A stretch of 64,000 bases of DNA from Pseudomonas marginalis (GCF_001645105.1 NZ_LKEG01000034.1:243857-307856), one strand, 5' to 3'; positions 42,736 to 53,468 are shown, counted from the stretch's first letter. The notes: generated by a model from the letters alone, not told the origin. Translations and numbers: made by a program.

Positions 42736-43157
42736 TTCTTGGCTGCCGTCTCAAGTCCGACCAGGCCTACCTTGAGGTAGCCGGCTGCCCGCAGGGCATC
42801 CATCACGCTCATCAGGTCGCCGTAGTCCACGCCCTTGTCGGCCTGGAAGAAGATCGTCGTGTCTTTTTTGCCTTGGGTCTTGGCGTCGAGCACCGGACCC
42901 AGGGTTTCAGCCTTGACTTCCTCTTCGCCCAGGAACAGGCGTTGGTCCGCCTTGACGCTGAGGAATATCGGTTTCTCTGGTCGCGGTGCCGGCTTGGCGC
43001 TGGACGCGGGCAGGTCAACCTTGATGTCCACGGTGGCCAGGGGTGCCGCCACCATGAAGATGATCAGCAGCACCAGCATCACGTCGATAAACGGCGTGAC
43101 GTTGATTTCGTGGTTCTCGACGAGTTCGTCGTCGCCTTGATTCAAATGCAGGCCCAT
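42732..43157 (-). CDS. exbD: TonB accessory protein ExbD
   Basis: A 141-residue inner-membrane protein of the TonB motor. The N-terminal ENHEINVTPFIDVMLVLLII stretch contains the single transmembrane helix with the conserved proton-carrying Asp (FIDVMLVLLIIFM). The periplasmic domain includes FFQADKGVDYGDLMSVMDAL. It sits six bases after exbB and overlaps tonB. Confidence 0.96.
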   Translation of the reverse strand: MGLHLNQGDDELVENHEINVTPFIDVMLVLLIIFMVAAPLATVDIKVDLPASSAKPAPRPEKPIFLSVKADQRLFLGEEEVKAETLGPVLDAKTQGKKDTTIFFQADKGVDYGDLMSVMDALRAAGYLKVGLVGLETAAKK

Positions 43158-43163
43158 GGCCGA

Positions 43164-44132
43164 TTACCCCACTTTCACCATGTGCGGTTGCGAGCTGCGC
43201 TCGGTAGGCAGGTGATCGAGGTCGCGGCTGACCAGCAGCAGGACTTCCGCCGACGCGTCCGATACCTGAGCCTTGTAGCCGGCAATCGAACGGGCGAAGA
43301 CGTTGTAGATCACCACCGCAGGAATCGCGGCAACCAGGCCCAGGGCGGTCGCCAGCAGGGCTTCGGCGATGCCGGGGGCAACGACGGCGAGGTTGGTGGT
43401 CTGGGTTTTGGCGATACCGATAAAGCTGTTCATGATGCCCCACACGGTACCGAACAGGCCGACGAAGGGCGCAGTGGAACCAATGGTCGCCAGCACGCCG
43501 GTGCCGCTGCTCATGTTACGACCGCAGGCCGCCACCAGGCGCTCCAGGCGGAAGGCCACACGTTCCTTGATGCCTTCTTTTTCGCGGGCGTTGGCCGACA
43601 GGCGCATTTCTTCCAGCGCGTCGTGCACCAGCGTGTTGGCCAGGGTGCCTTTCTTGGTCGCGCTTTCGCTGGCTTCCTTGAGGGTGGTGGCCTTTTTCAG
43701 GTGGACGATTTCGTTACGCAGACGGCGTTTGGCGCCCAGCAGCTCGAAGCCTTTGGCGATCCAGATGGTCCAGGTGATGATCGAGGCGATGGCCAGGCCG
43801 ATCATGACGGCTTTCACCACCACGTCAGCGTTCTGGTACATGCCCCATGGCGACAGGTCGTGGGCCATGCCCAGGGTGTTGTCTTCTTCCAGCACCACAC
43901 CGGTGTCGTCGGCGGAGGCTGGATCAGCAGCCTGGGCCGGGTCGGTGGCAGCGGGCGCTGTAGCAGGCGCTGCCGGTGCTGCGGCTGCAGGCGGGGTAGC
44001 GGGTGCGGTGGCATCAGCGAAGGCGGCGGTCGGTGCCAGCAGTACGCTGAACAGCAGCGCAGCAATCGCGCGCCAGGCGCGGGATGGGCTGTGAAGCTTG
44101 GTTGGCGAAGCGGGGGTTGTATTACGTGTCAT
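43164..44132 (-). CDS. exbB: TonB accessory protein ExbB with N-terminal extension
   Basis: A 322-residue proton channel subunit. A signal-like segment (AWRAIAALLFSVLLAPTAAF, about 19-38) and an Ala/Pro-rich periplasmic stretch (40-85) precede the ExbB core with three transmembrane segments (VVKAVMIGLAIASIITWTIW; VLATIGSTAPFVGLFGTVWG; VAPGIAEALLATALGLVAAI). The extended N-terminus is known for Pseudomonas ExbB. First gene of the exbB-exbD-tonB operon; the AT-rich upstream region (44195-44240) could carry a Fur site, but the match to the consensus is weak. Confidence 0.96.
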   Translation of the reverse strand: MTRNTTPASPTKLHSPSRAWRAIAALLFSVLLAPTAAFADATAPATPPAAAAPAAPATAPAATDPAQAADPASADDTGVVLEEDNTLGMAHDLSPWGMYQNADVVVKAVMIGLAIASIITWTIWIAKGFELLGAKRRLRNEIVHLKKATTLKEASESATKKGTLANTLVHDALEEMRLSANAREKEGIKERVAFRLERLVAACGRNMSSGTGVLATIGSTAPFVGLFGTVWGIMNSFIGIAKTQTTNLAVVAPGIAEALLATALGLVAAIPAVVIYNVFARSIAGYKAQVSDASAEVLLLVSRDLDHLPTERSSQPHMVKVG

Positions 44133-44318
44133 GCTGGCCGGACCTGAGTAAAAAAATGAGTGATCGTCCTTCCAGACCCAGGGGTCGAGGACAAATGGGC
44201 GGTTATTATTGCAAGTAATTCTTGTTAACAGAAGTAATACAGTAACTTTATTTGCCCTTTTTCTGGCCGACGGTCATCTGCGAAGGCTAACCTAGACCTT
44301 TCAGTAGGGAGTTTTGTG

Positions 44319-45170
44319 ATGTCAGCGCCTTCGGTTGTGATTGCGGGTTGTGGCGATGTGGGGAGTCGGCTGGCCAGCCAGTTGCTCGCCTCCGGCTGGG
44401 AGGTGCATGGCCTGCGCCGCGATGTTTCGCGGCTTCCCGACGGCGTGATCGGCATCGCCGGCGACCTGTTCAAGAAAGATTGCCCCGACACCTGGCCGAT
44501 CGGCGGGGTGGATTACCTGGTGTACTGCGCCGCCGCGACGGATCACGACGAAGCCGGTTATCGCGCCGCTTACGTACAAGGGCTGAAACATGTACTGGAG
44601 TGGTTGGGCGACTACGGCCAGGAGCCCAGGCACCTGCTGTTTGTCTCCAGCAGCAGCGTCTACGGGCAGCAGAATGGCGAGTGGGTCGACGAAACGTCGG
44701 AGACTCAGGCGAAGGGGTATTCCGGGCAAGTGATGTTGGAGGCTGAGCAAGTGGCGCTTGACAGCGGCATCCCTGCCAGCATTGTCCGCCTGACCGGCAT
44801 CTACGGTCCGGGCCGCGAATGGCTGCTGACCCAGGTCCGCCAAGGCTACCGTGTAGCAGTCGACCCACCTTTATATGGCAACCGCATTCACGCGGAGGAC
44901 GCAGCGGGTTTGCTGGCGTTTTTGTTGCGGCACGTGGAAAGCGGCGGTGCGTTGGACAAGGTCTACATCGGCGTTGACGATGCGCCCGCGCCACTGGCCG
45001 AAGTGGTGGGATGGTTGCGCGAATTCCTTGGGGTGACCGAGTGGGCTGAGGACGCCAGTGTGCGGCGGGCGGGCAGCAAGCAGTGCAGCAATGCCCGGGC
45101 GAAAGCGTTGGGTTGGACGCCGACCTACCCGACTTATCGCGAAGGCTATGCTGCGATCCTCAAGGGCTGA
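44319..45170 (+). CDS. NAD-dependent epimerase/dehydratase family (extended SDR) protein
   Basis: A 283-residue protein with a Rossmann fold: the nucleotide loop IAGCGDVGSRLA (about 8-19) and the typical LFVSSSSVYGQQNGEW stretch. The substrate motif is changed: after the SSSVYG segment the usual YxxxK is seen only as YSGQVMLEAE, with no Lys at the expected spot, so catalysis in the normal SDR way is doubtful. Similar proteins are annotated as YeeZ-like. The substrate is unknown. The ATG at 44319 is chosen over GTG at 44316. Confidence 0.85.
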   Translation: MSAPSVVIAGCGDVGSRLASQLLASGWEVHGLRRDVSRLPDGVIGIAGDLFKKDCPDTWPIGGVDYLVYCAAATDHDEAGYRAAYVQGLKHVLEWLGDYGQEPRHLLFVSSSSVYGQQNGEWVDETSETQAKGYSGQVMLEAEQVALDSGIPASIVRLTGIYGPGREWLLTQVRQGYRVAVDPPLYGNRIHAEDAAGLLAFLLRHVESGGALDKVYIGVDDAPAPLAEVVGWLREFLGVTEWAEDASVRRAGSKQCSNARAKALGWTPTYPTYREGYAAILKG

Positions 45171-45183
45171 AACGCAGTCAAAA

Positions 45184-45276
45184 AATGTGGGAGGGGGCTT
45201 GCCCCCGATAGCGGAGTGTCAGCCACAGTTGTATTAGCTGATGTACTGCAATCGGGGGCAAGCCCCCTCCCACATT
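45184..45276. repeat. REPIN between the convergent SDR and lipoprotein genes
   Basis: Two facing REP palindromes: ATGTGGGAGGGGGCTTGCCC at 45184-45203, and its inverse partner at 45251-45276 (ATCGGGGGCAAGCCCCCTCC at its start). It lies between two convergent genes and may act as their shared 3' end. Confidence 0.92.
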
Positions 45277-45295
45277 TGGATTTGCGGCATGGCGG

Positions 45296-46042
45296 CTATT
45301 GTTTTACCAGCAGCCATTGACGGGGGCCGGGTGTGAACTGAGGTACTTCGTCGGCCTGCGCGGTATTCACCGCCTGGAAAATCTCCAGTTGCTTGCCCTT
45401 GCGCACAAAGATCCACGGGTTGCCCTGGCCATTGAGTTGCAGCCAGATGCTGTCGTAGCCACCGCTCATTGAGGCGCAATCACCGGCCAGGCACAGCGAG
45501 TACCGATCAACATTAGGCAGGCCGGCGACCTTGCCGTCAGCCTGGAACTGCACGATGGCGCCGCTGCCGAAGCCGTCGCTGATCTTCCAGTCGCCGCCCA
45601 GGTAGGCCGCGTACAGTGCCCGCTCGAAGTTGGCACCCAGCGGCGCGCCTTCGGGAGCTGGCTCTTTGGCGCGGGCAAACAGCTGTTCAGGCTCGTTGTC
45701 GTTGGCCACTTGCAGCAGTTGCTTGCCTTTGCGCTTGAGTTCGGTGGCGGAACTGCCGTAGAAGTCCACGCTCCAGGCGCCGGATTTTTCACCCAGCAAC
45801 TTGCCTTCGGCCACTTCAAAACCGTTGTAATAGCGCGCTTGCGAGGCCTTGGAATTGACCTCCCACTCGAGGTTCGGGCCAAAGCTCTGCAAGGCTTCAC
45901 GCAAAGGGCCGCCCTTGGCTGCCGCATCGATGGCGACCTGGTTGATCCAGGTGCCGCTCACATCCAGGTCCGCAGGGTTGCTGGCGCAGCCGCTAAGCAA
46001 CAGGGCGAGCATTGATGAGGCTACAAGCGCTTTGCGCATCAT
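45296..46042 (-). CDS. Hypothetical lipoprotein
   Basis: A 248-residue lipoprotein: signal MMRKALVASSMLALLLSGC with Cys at residue 19. The mature protein (starting ASNPADLDVSGTWINQVAID) has alternating hydrophobic strands and no recognised domain or catalytic motif. A gene of this kind lies between ridA and exbB/tonB in other pseudomonads. Either of the two first Met codons could be used. Function unknown. Confidence 0.8.
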   Translation of the reverse strand: MMRKALVASSMLALLLSGCASNPADLDVSGTWINQVAIDAAAKGGPLREALQSFGPNLEWEVNSKASQARYYNGFEVAEGKLLGEKSGAWSVDFYGSSATELKRKGKQLLQVANDNEPEQLFARAKEPAPEGAPLGANFERALYAAYLGGDWKISDGFGSGAIVQFQADGKVAGLPNVDRYSLCLAGDCASMSGGYDSIWLQLNGQGNPWIFVRKGKQLEIFQAVNTAQADEVPQFTPGPRQWLLVKQ

Positions 46043-46095
46043 GAAATCCTTTCGAAACGAAGTCGGCGCAGCCTGTGCGGGCTGCGCCGGGTGTT

Positions 46096-46476
46096 TTACT
46101 CGATGACCAGAATGGCGTCCATCTCAACCTGTGCACCCTTGGGCAGGGCGGCCACACCGATGGCGGCGCGGGCTGGGTAGGGCTGTTCGAAGTACTTGCC
46201 CATGATCTCGTTGACCTTGGCGAAGTGGCTCAGGTCGGTGAGGAAGATGTTCAGCTTGACGATGTCTTTGAACGAACCGCCAGCGGCTTCAGCAACCGAC
46301 TTGAGGTTTTCGAAGACCTGTACGGTCTGTGCTTCGAAGCCTTCCACCAGTTCCATGGTCTTTGGGTCCAATGGGATCTGGCCGGACATGTAGACGGTGT
46401 TGCCCGCCTTGATCGCCTGGGAATAAGTGCCGATGGCAGCAGGGGCTTTGTCGCTGGTGATAACAGTCTTGGTCAT
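46096..46476 (-). CDS. ridA: Enamine/imine deaminase RidA
   Basis: A 126-residue trimeric enzyme of the YjgF/YER057c/UK114 family that hydrolyses reactive 2-aminoacrylate. Standard length and motifs: [37 protein letters not shown], and the C-terminal [28 protein letters not shown] with the conserved Arg that binds the carboxylate. The ATG at 46476 has a GGAG ribosome site (CAAGGAGTC). It follows spoT closely and may share its transcript. Confidence 0.95.
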   Translation of the reverse strand: MTKTVITSDKAPAAIGTYSQAIKAGNTVYMSGQIPLDPKTMELVEGFEAQTVQVFENLKSVAEAAGGSFKDIVKLNIFLTDLSHFAKVNEIMGKYFEQPYPARAAIGVAALPKGAQVEMDAILVIE

Positions 46477-46512
46477 GAATGACTCCTTGTAATAAGTGGG
46501 CACGCTGAAGCG

Positions 46513-48618
46513 CTATGCGCGCATGCGGGTGATGCGGATGACCCCGGTCAAGGCACGCAGTTTCTTGATCACGCGGGCCAGGTGCACGCGGTCGTGGACG
46601 CTGACCACCAACTGGACCACGCTGATGCGGCCATCGCGCTCGTCCATGCTGATTTTCTCGATATTGCCGTCGGCCGCGTTGACGCTGCTGGCCAGCAGGG
46701 CGATCAGGCCGCGCTGGTGTTCGAGTTCCACCCGCAGTTCGACGTTAAATTCGCCGGTGACGTCCTTGGCCCAGGACAGCTGGATGCATTTTTCCGGGTT
46801 GTGACGGATTTCGGTGATGTTGCGGCAGTTGTCCAGGTGCACCACCATGCCTTTGCCCGCCGACAAGTGGCCGACAATCGGGTCGCCTGGGATCGGTGTG
46901 CAGCACTTGGCGTAGCTGAGCACCAAGCCCTCGGTGCCGCGAATCGCCAGCGGGCCTTCCGGGCTTGGCAGCTGTTCGCCTTCGCCGAGCAGGCGGCGTG
47001 CGACGACATAAGCCATGCGGTTGCCCAGGCCGATATCTTCCAGCAGGTCTTCGATGGTTTCCTGGCGGTACTCGTGGAGCATCGCTTGCACGCGCTCCTG
47101 CGGGATCTTGTCCAAGGCACTGTCGAAACCGTTGAGCACCTTGTTCAGCAGGCGTTCGCCCAGGCTGATGGACTCGGAACGGCGCTGCAGTTTCAAAGCG
47201 TGACGGATGTGCGTGCGCGCCTTGCCGGTAACCACAAAGTTGAGCCACGCCGGGTTCGGGCGAGCGCCTGGAGCGCTGACGATCTCGACCGTGGAGCCGC
47301 TTTGCAGCGGTTCGGACAGCGGTGCGAGACGGCGATTGATCCGACAGGCGATGCAGCTGTTGCCCACGTCGGTGTGCACGGCGTAGGCAAAGTCGACAGC
47401 GGTGGAGCCTTTGGGCAGCTCCATGATCCGACCTTTGGGCGTGAACACGTAGACCTCGTCCGGGAACAGGTCGATCTTCACGCTTTCGATGAATTCCAGG
47501 GAGTTGCCGGCACGTTGCTGCATTTCCAGCACGCCCTTGACCCACTGGCGGGCGCGGGCATGTGTACCTTTGGGCTGCTCGTCGCCGCTGGATTTGTACA
47601 GCCAATGGGCGGCGATGCCGTTGTTGGCCATCTCTTCCATTTCGCGGGTGCGGATCTGGATCTCGATCGGCACCCCGTGCATACCGAACAGCGTGGTATG
47701 CAGCGACTGGTAGCCGTTGGCCTTGGGAATCGCGATGTAATCCTTGAAGCGGCCCGGCAGGGGTTTGTACAAATTATGCACAGCGCCCAGCACGCGGTAG
47801 CAGGTGTCGACCTTGTCGACGATGATCCGGAACGCGTACACGTCCATGATCTCGTTGAAGGCCCGGCGCTTGCCGCGCATCTTTTTGTAGATGCCGTAGA
47901 TGTGTTTTTGTCGGCCGCTGACTTCGCCCTCGATCTCGTCGATCGCCAGGCAATGGCTCAGCGACTCTTCGATCTTGTTGACGATTTCCTTGCGGTTGCC
48001 CCGTGCGCGCTTGACCGCCTGGTAGATGCGCGCCGAACGCATCGGGTGCATGGCCTTGAAACCGAGGTCTTCGAATTCGATACGAATGGCGTGCATGCCC
48101 AGCCGGTTGGCGATGGGCGCGTAGATTTCCAGGGTTTCCTTGGCGATGCGCCGACGTTTTTCGCCGGACAGCACTTCCAGCGTGCGCATGTTGTGCAGCC
48201 GGTCGGCCAGCTTGACCAGGATCACGCGGATGTCGCGTGCCATGGCCATGGCCATCTTCTGGAAGTTTTCCGCCTGGGCTTCGGCCTTGGTCTCGAAGTT
48301 CATCTGGGTCAGTTTGCTGACCCCATCGACCAGTTCGGCCACGGTTTCGCCAAATTGCGCGCTGAGCGCTTCCTTGGCGATGCCGGTGTCTTCGATCACG
48401 TCATGCAGCATCGCGGCCATCAGGCTCTGATGGTCCATGTGCATGTCGGCCAGAATATTTGCCACCGCAAGAGGATGGGTGACATACGCCTCGCCACTGC
48501 GGCGGCGTTGGCCGTCGTGGGCTTGTTCGGCGTAGAAATACGCTCGGCGGACCAGGTTGACCTGGTCTGGGCCGAGGTAGGTCGATAAGCGATCGGCGAG
48601 GGCGTCTATGCTCGGCAA
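46513..48618 (-). CDS. spoT: Bifunctional (p)ppGpp synthetase/hydrolase SpoT
   Basis: A 701-residue alarmone enzyme. Order: HD hydrolase (about 30-180, AAMLHDVIEDTG), synthetase (about 235-350, PGRFKDYIAIPKANGYQSLH), TGS domain (about 385-445, VFTPKGRIMELPKGSTAVDF), a helical region and a C-terminal ACT domain. Both catalytic cores look intact. The start codon is TTG at 48618 (protein begins MPSIDALADRLSTYLGP); an AGGAG ribosome site lies about 8 bases upstream and no ATG fits. rpoZ lies just upstream in the usual rpoZ-spoT order. Confidence 0.96.
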   Translation of the reverse strand: MPSIDALADRLSTYLGPDQVNLVRRAYFYAEQAHDGQRRRSGEAYVTHPLAVANILADMHMDHQSLMAAMLHDVIEDTGIAKEALSAQFGETVAELVDGVSKLTQMNFETKAEAQAENFQKMAMAMARDIRVILVKLADRLHNMRTLEVLSGEKRRRIAKETLEIYAPIANRLGMHAIRIEFEDLGFKAMHPMRSARIYQAVKRARGNRKEIVNKIEESLSHCLAIDEIEGEVSGRQKHIYGIYKKMRGKRRAFNEIMDVYAFRIIVDKVDTCYRVLGAVHNLYKPLPGRFKDYIAIPKANGYQSLHTTLFGMHGVPIEIQIRTREMEEMANNGIAAHWLYKSSGDEQPKGTHARARQWVKGVLEMQQRAGNSLEFIESVKIDLFPDEVYVFTPKGRIMELPKGSTAVDFAYAVHTDVGNSCIACRINRRLAPLSEPLQSGSTVEIVSAPGARPNPAWLNFVVTGKARTHIRHALKLQRRSESISLGERLLNKVLNGFDSALDKIPQERVQAMLHEYRQETIEDLLEDIGLGNRMAYVVARRLLGEGEQLPSPEGPLAIRGTEGLVLSYAKCCTPIPGDPIVGHLSAGKGMVVHLDNCRNITEIRHNPEKCIQLSWAKDVTGEFNVELRVELEHQRGLIALLASSVNAADGNIEKISMDERDGRISVVQLVVSVHDRVHLARVIKKLRALTGVIRITRMRA

Positions 48619-48678
48619 AGGATGAACTCCTGCCGTTGGCTGTGACCCCGCGCCGTGCTACGTCGACCAGGCATAGGC

Positions 48679-48942
48679 TTAGACGGCCTCGTTGGACTCG
48701 TCCTCGAACGCTGCAAACAGCGGTTCGTCTTCAACGATTTCAGCGTTGGCGATGAACTCGTAGCTCATCAGGCCTTCAGCGATTTCACGCAGGGCTACAA
48801 CGGTAGGCTTGTCGTTTTCCCACTGGACCAACGGCTCTTTGCCGCCAGTGGCCAGTTGACGGGCACGCTTGGTAGAGAGCATGACCAGCTCAAAGCGGTT
48901 ATCCACGTGTTCTAGGCAGTCTTCAACGGTTACGCGGGCCAT
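48679..48942 (-). CDS. rpoZ: RNA polymerase omega subunit
   Basis: An 87-residue subunit that helps assemble RNA polymerase. The start [20 protein letters not shown] and the central AKRARQL-like segment ([12 protein letters not shown]) and [14 protein letters not shown] are the family signatures. It is 60 bases before spoT, with which it probably forms an operon, and is separated from gmk by a hairpin followed by T residues. Confidence 0.97.
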   Translation of the reverse strand: MARVTVEDCLEHVDNRFELVMLSTKRARQLATGGKEPLVQWENDKPTVVALREIAEGLMSYEFIANAEIVEDEPLFAAFEDESNEAV

Positions 48943-49003
48943 GGTATTCCTCGGAGCGAATGCAAGATGCGCGCTGCCCGGTTGGGCGAGCGGACTAAAC
49001 AGT

Positions 49004-49045
49004 TTAAAAAATCACCAGCGTTTAGGGAAGCGCTGATTTTTCGCA
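49004..49045 (-). terminator. Terminator-like hairpin after gmk
   Basis: Read on the minus strand, AAAAATCAGCG pairs with CGCTGGTGATTTTT (two-base bulge), ending in a T-run. A second stem lies closer to gmk: CAAAACCGCT (49054-49063) with AGCGGTTTTG (49089-49098). Together they separate gmk from rpoZ. Confidence 0.6.
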
Positions 49046-49109
49046 GGCCCTCGCAAAACCGCTACAGGCGCCAATGTAAAGCCCTTGCAGCGGTTTTGGG
49101 AAGAGCCAA

Positions 49110-50604
<1,495 letters not shown>

Positions 50605-50745
50605 GGAGGTACCTCGCGTTGCAGTCCCGCAAACACGGGCTGATGGTTAAGAAGGCGCAGGATTGTAGCGCAGTGGGAGGAGCGCGCCCAAACCGAGCAT
50701 TCGTAACCGGATTTTTTAGCAGTGCCCCGAACCGGTTCACGGCTC

Positions 50746-50751
50746 TATAAT
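50746..50751 (+). promoter_or_regulatory. Probable -10 box of the rph promoter
   Basis: A perfect TATAAT lies 39 bases before the rph start codon in the 185-base gap between divergent yicC and rph. No clear -35 element was seen at the expected distance, so the promoter may need an activator or be of the weak type. Confidence 0.55.
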
Positions 50752-50789
50752 GCTCGGCAGTTTTTCGTCCTCAGTACAGGTGTCTCCCT

Positions 50790-51512
50790 ATGAAACGTCC
50801 AAGTGGTCGCGCTGCCGATCAGCTCCGCTCGATCCGCATCACCCGCAACTACACCAAACACGCCGAGGGGTCTGTACTGGTCGAGTTTGGCGATACCAAG
50901 GTTATCTGCACCGTCAGCGTTGAAAACGGCGTGCCGCGGTTCCTTAAAGGCCAGGGCCAGGGTTGGTTGACCGCCGAGTATGGCATGCTGCCGCGCGCCA
51001 CCGGCGAGCGTAACCAGCGTGAAGCCAGCCGTGGCAAGCAAGGCGGTCGCACCCTGGAAATCCAGCGTTTGATCGGCCGTTCCCTGCGCGCAGCCCTGGA
51101 CATGTCCAAGCTGGGCGACGTGACCCTCTACGTCGACTGTGATGTGATCCAGGCCGACGGCGGCACCCGTACCGCGTCCATCACCGGCGCCATGGTGGCC
51201 TTGGTCGACGCACTGAAAGTGATCAAGAAGCGCGGCGGCCTGAAAGCGGGCGACCCGCTCAAGCAGATGATCGCTGCCGTATCGGTAGGCATGTACCAGG
51301 GCGAGCCAGTGCTGGACCTGGACTACCTGGAAGACTCGGCCGCCGAGACCGACCTGAACGTGGTCATGACCAGCACCGGTGGTTTCATCGAAGTGCAGGG
51401 CACTGCCGAAGGTGCGCCATTTCAGCCGGCCGACCTGAACGCCATGCTGGCCCTGGCCCAGAAAGGCATGACCGAGATTTTCGAACTGCAGAACGCCGCC
51501 CTGGCTGACTGA
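50790..51512 (+). CDS. rph: Ribonuclease PH
   Basis: A 240-residue phosphorolytic 3'-exoribonuclease that trims tRNA precursors. Motifs: [40 protein letters not shown] with the phosphate-binding Arg residues, and [30 protein letters not shown]. Unlike the truncated gene of E. coli K-12 the reading frame is complete. It is divergent from yicC. Confidence 0.97.
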   Translation: MKRPSGRAADQLRSIRITRNYTKHAEGSVLVEFGDTKVICTVSVENGVPRFLKGQGQGWLTAEYGMLPRATGERNQREASRGKQGGRTLEIQRLIGRSLRAALDMSKLGDVTLYVDCDVIQADGGTRTASITGAMVALVDALKVIKKRGGLKAGDPLKQMIAAVSVGMYQGEPVLDLDYLEDSAAETDLNVVMTSTGGFIEVQGTAEGAPFQPADLNAMLALAQKGMTEIFELQNAALAD

Positions 51513-51534
51513 GTCGGCCTCAAGGAGAAACGCC

Positions 51535-51903
51535 ATGAATGACAACCAGATGCCAGTGCCCACGCCTTCCTACGAAGTGCGCCAGGGGGCAATGTTGTGC
51601 CATCTCGCGGCGTTTCTGGGGTTTGTGTTCCCCTTCGGCAGTGTCGTGGGGCCGCTGATCCTGTGGCAGATGAAGAAAGAAGTGGACCCGTTCATTGATG
51701 ATCAGGGCAAGGAAGCCCTGAACTTCCAGATCACCGTGGCCATCGCCTGGATAACTTGCATCGTGCTGGCCTTCGCGGTGATTGGCTTTTTCCTGATGTT
51801 CGCCCTGGCGATCGCCACGGTGGTGCTGACCATCATTGGTAGCATCAAGGCCAACAAGGGGATCGCCTATCGCTATCCGCTGACCTGGCGCGTGATCAAA
51901 TAA
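51535..51903 (+). CDS. DUF4870 membrane protein
   Basis: A 122-residue protein with three hydrophobic segments (AMLCHLAAFLGFVFPFGSVV; ITVAIAWITCIVLAFAVIGF; MFALAIATVVLTIIGSIKA) and the DUF4870 signature FIDDQGKEALNFQITVAIAW between helices 1 and 2. It follows rph by 22 bases with an AAGGAG ribosome site and ends at a strong terminator. Its role is unknown. Confidence 0.9.
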   Translation: MNDNQMPVPTPSYEVRQGAMLCHLAAFLGFVFPFGSVVGPLILWQMKKEVDPFIDDQGKEALNFQITVAIAWITCIVLAFAVIGFFLMFALAIATVVLTIIGSIKANKGIAYRYPLTWRVIK

Positions 51904-51908
51904 TGAAC

Positions 51909-51950
51909 AGGCACAAAAAAACCGACAGCGATGTCGGTTTTTTTGTGCCT
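51909..51950. terminator. Bidirectional terminator between the DUF4870 gene and crc
   Basis: A 19-bp perfect stem: AGGCACAAAAAAACCGACA (51909-51927) pairs with TGTCGGTTTTTTTGTGCCT around a GCGA loop. Both arms contain an A/T run, so it ends transcription from both convergent genes. Confidence 0.92.
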
Positions 51951-51961
51951 GGAAAAAGACC

Positions 51962-52741
51962 TCAGATGGTCAATGTCCAGTCGTAGTCCACGATCAGCGG
52001 CGCGTGCTGCGAGAAGCGTGGCTGGCGCGGCAGGCGTGCGCTGCGAACGAACCGGCGCAGGCCGGGGGTCAGCAACTGGTAGTCGAAACGCCAGCCCAGG
52101 TTGAGCATCTCAGCCTGTTCGTTATCCGGCCACCAGCTGTACTGGTCGCCTTCGCGGCTGACTTCGCGCAGTGCGTCGACATAGCCCATGTTGCCGACAA
52201 TCTCGTCCATCCAGGCGCGTTCCGGCGCCAGGAAGCCTGGAGATTGCTGGCTGTCGCGCCAGTTCTTGATATCCAGCTTCTGTTGCGCCACGTACAGCGA
52301 GCCACAATAAATGTACTCGCGACGTTTGCGCCGCTGTTTGTCCAGGTAACGGGCGAAATCGTCCATTAGCTTGAACTTCTGGTTCAAGTCTTCATCGCCG
52401 TTCTGCCCCGAAGGGAGCAGCAAGGTCGCGATGCTGACCTTATCGAAATCGGCTTGCAGGTAGCGCCCGTAGCGGTCGGCTGTCTCGAAGCCGAGGCCGC
52501 TGATGACCGCCTTGGGTTGCAACCGCGAATACAAAGCCACGCCACCTTGGGTGGGCACTTCGGCATCGCAGGCATAAAGGAAGTAGCCATCCAGTTGGAA
52601 GGCTGGGTCGTCCAGTTCAAAGGCGGAGGCGCGGGTATCCTGCAGGCAGATGACGTCGGCATTCTGGGCTTGCAGCCAACTGAGCAAACCACGCTCGACT
52701 GCAGCCTGAATACCATTAACGTTCACACTGATGATCCGCAT
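51962..52741 (-). CDS. crc: Catabolite repression control protein Crc
   Basis: A 259-residue protein of the exonuclease III/EEP fold that acts with Hfq to repress translation of catabolic mRNAs. The start MRIISVNVNGIQAAVERGLL, then QNADVICLQDTRASAFELDD and the final HAPLIVDYDWTLTI match the family; the length equals that of P. aeruginosa Crc. The ATG at 52741 is preferred over the longer frame. It is divergent from pyrE. Confidence 0.95.
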   Translation of the reverse strand: MRIISVNVNGIQAAVERGLLSWLQAQNADVICLQDTRASAFELDDPAFQLDGYFLYACDAEVPTQGGVALYSRLQPKAVISGLGFETADRYGRYLQADFDKVSIATLLLPSGQNGDEDLNQKFKLMDDFARYLDKQRRKRREYIYCGSLYVAQQKLDIKNWRDSQQSPGFLAPERAWMDEIVGNMGYVDALREVSREGDQYSWWPDNEQAEMLNLGWRFDYQLLTPGLRRFVRSARLPRQPRFSQHAPLIVDYDWTLTI

Positions 52742-52763
52742 AAATGGCCCCAAAAATCGCGTG

Positions 52764-52778
52764 CGTGTATGATACACG
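52764..52778. promoter_or_regulatory. Palindrome in the crc-pyrE promoter region
   Basis: CGTGTATGATACACG is a perfect 7-bp inverted repeat about a central G. It is placed 22 bases before the crc start codon and 45 before that of pyrE, and contains TATGAT/TATCAT, which could be a -10 element on either strand. It could be an operator or overlapping promoters. Confidence 0.4.
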
Positions 52779-52823
52779 CCGTCTACCTAATTAGCTAAAT
52801 CCGTGGTATCTGAGGCTTTTTTC

Positions 52824-53468
52824 ATGCAGGCGTATCAACGCGATTTCATTCGTTTTGCCATCGATCGCGGCGTTTTGCGCTTCGGTGAGTTCACCCTCAA
52901 GTCCGGGCGCACCAGCCCGTACTTCTTCAATGCGGGCTTGTTCAACTCCGGTTCGGCCCTGGCTCAGCTGGGTCGTTTCTATGCGGCAGCCATCGTTGAA
53001 AGCGGTATTTCCTTTGATGTGTTGTTTGGCCCAGCCTACAAGGGCATTCCCCTGGCCGCCGCGACAGCCGTGGCCCTGGCTGAACATCACGGGCAGGACC
53101 TGCCGTGGTGCTTCAACCGCAAGGAGGCCAAGGCCCATGGCGAAGGCGGGAGCCTGGTGGGCGCACCGCTGACCGGCGACGTGCTGATCATCGACGACGT
53201 GATCACCGCTGGCACCGCCATCCGTGAGGTGATGCAGATCATCGCCTCCCAGGATGGCGCCAAGGCTGCCGGCGTGTTGATCGCGCTGAACCGCCAGGAG
53301 CGTGGCAACGGTGAGTTGTCGGCGATCCAGGAAGTGGAGCGTGATTTCGGTATTCCGGTGGTGAGCATCGTGTCGCTGAACCAGGTGCTGCAGTTCCTGG
53401 AAGATGATCCGCAGCTCAAGCAGCATTTGCCTGCTGTTCGTGCGTACCGTGAGCAATTCGGCGTCTGA
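52824..53468 (+). CDS. pyrE: Orotate phosphoribosyltransferase
   Basis: A 214-residue enzyme of pyrimidine synthesis joining orotate and PRPP. Motifs: [40 protein letters not shown], and the PRPP loop [18 protein letters not shown]. The ATG at 52824 ([11 protein letters not shown]) fits the conserved N-terminus; the ORF could start 21 bases earlier. The crc-pyrE pair is conserved across Pseudomonas. Confidence 0.96.
   Translation: MQAYQRDFIRFAIDRGVLRFGEFTLKSGRTSPYFFNAGLFNSGSALAQLGRFYAAAIVESGISFDVLFGPAYKGIPLAAATAVALAEHHGQDLPWCFNRKEAKAHGEGGSLVGAPLTGDVLIIDDVITAGTAIREVMQIIASQDGAKAAGVLIALNRQERGNGELSAIQEVERDFGIPVVSIVSLNQVLQFLEDDPQLKQHLPAVRAYREQFGV

Noticed and set aside
44195..44240. Possible Fur box before exbB
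   Set aside because: AT-rich and in the right place, but fewer than half of the 19 consensus positions match.
46582..48588. Plus-strand frame of 668 codons opposite spoT
   Set aside because: Valine/Asp/His-rich shadow of a confirmed gene.
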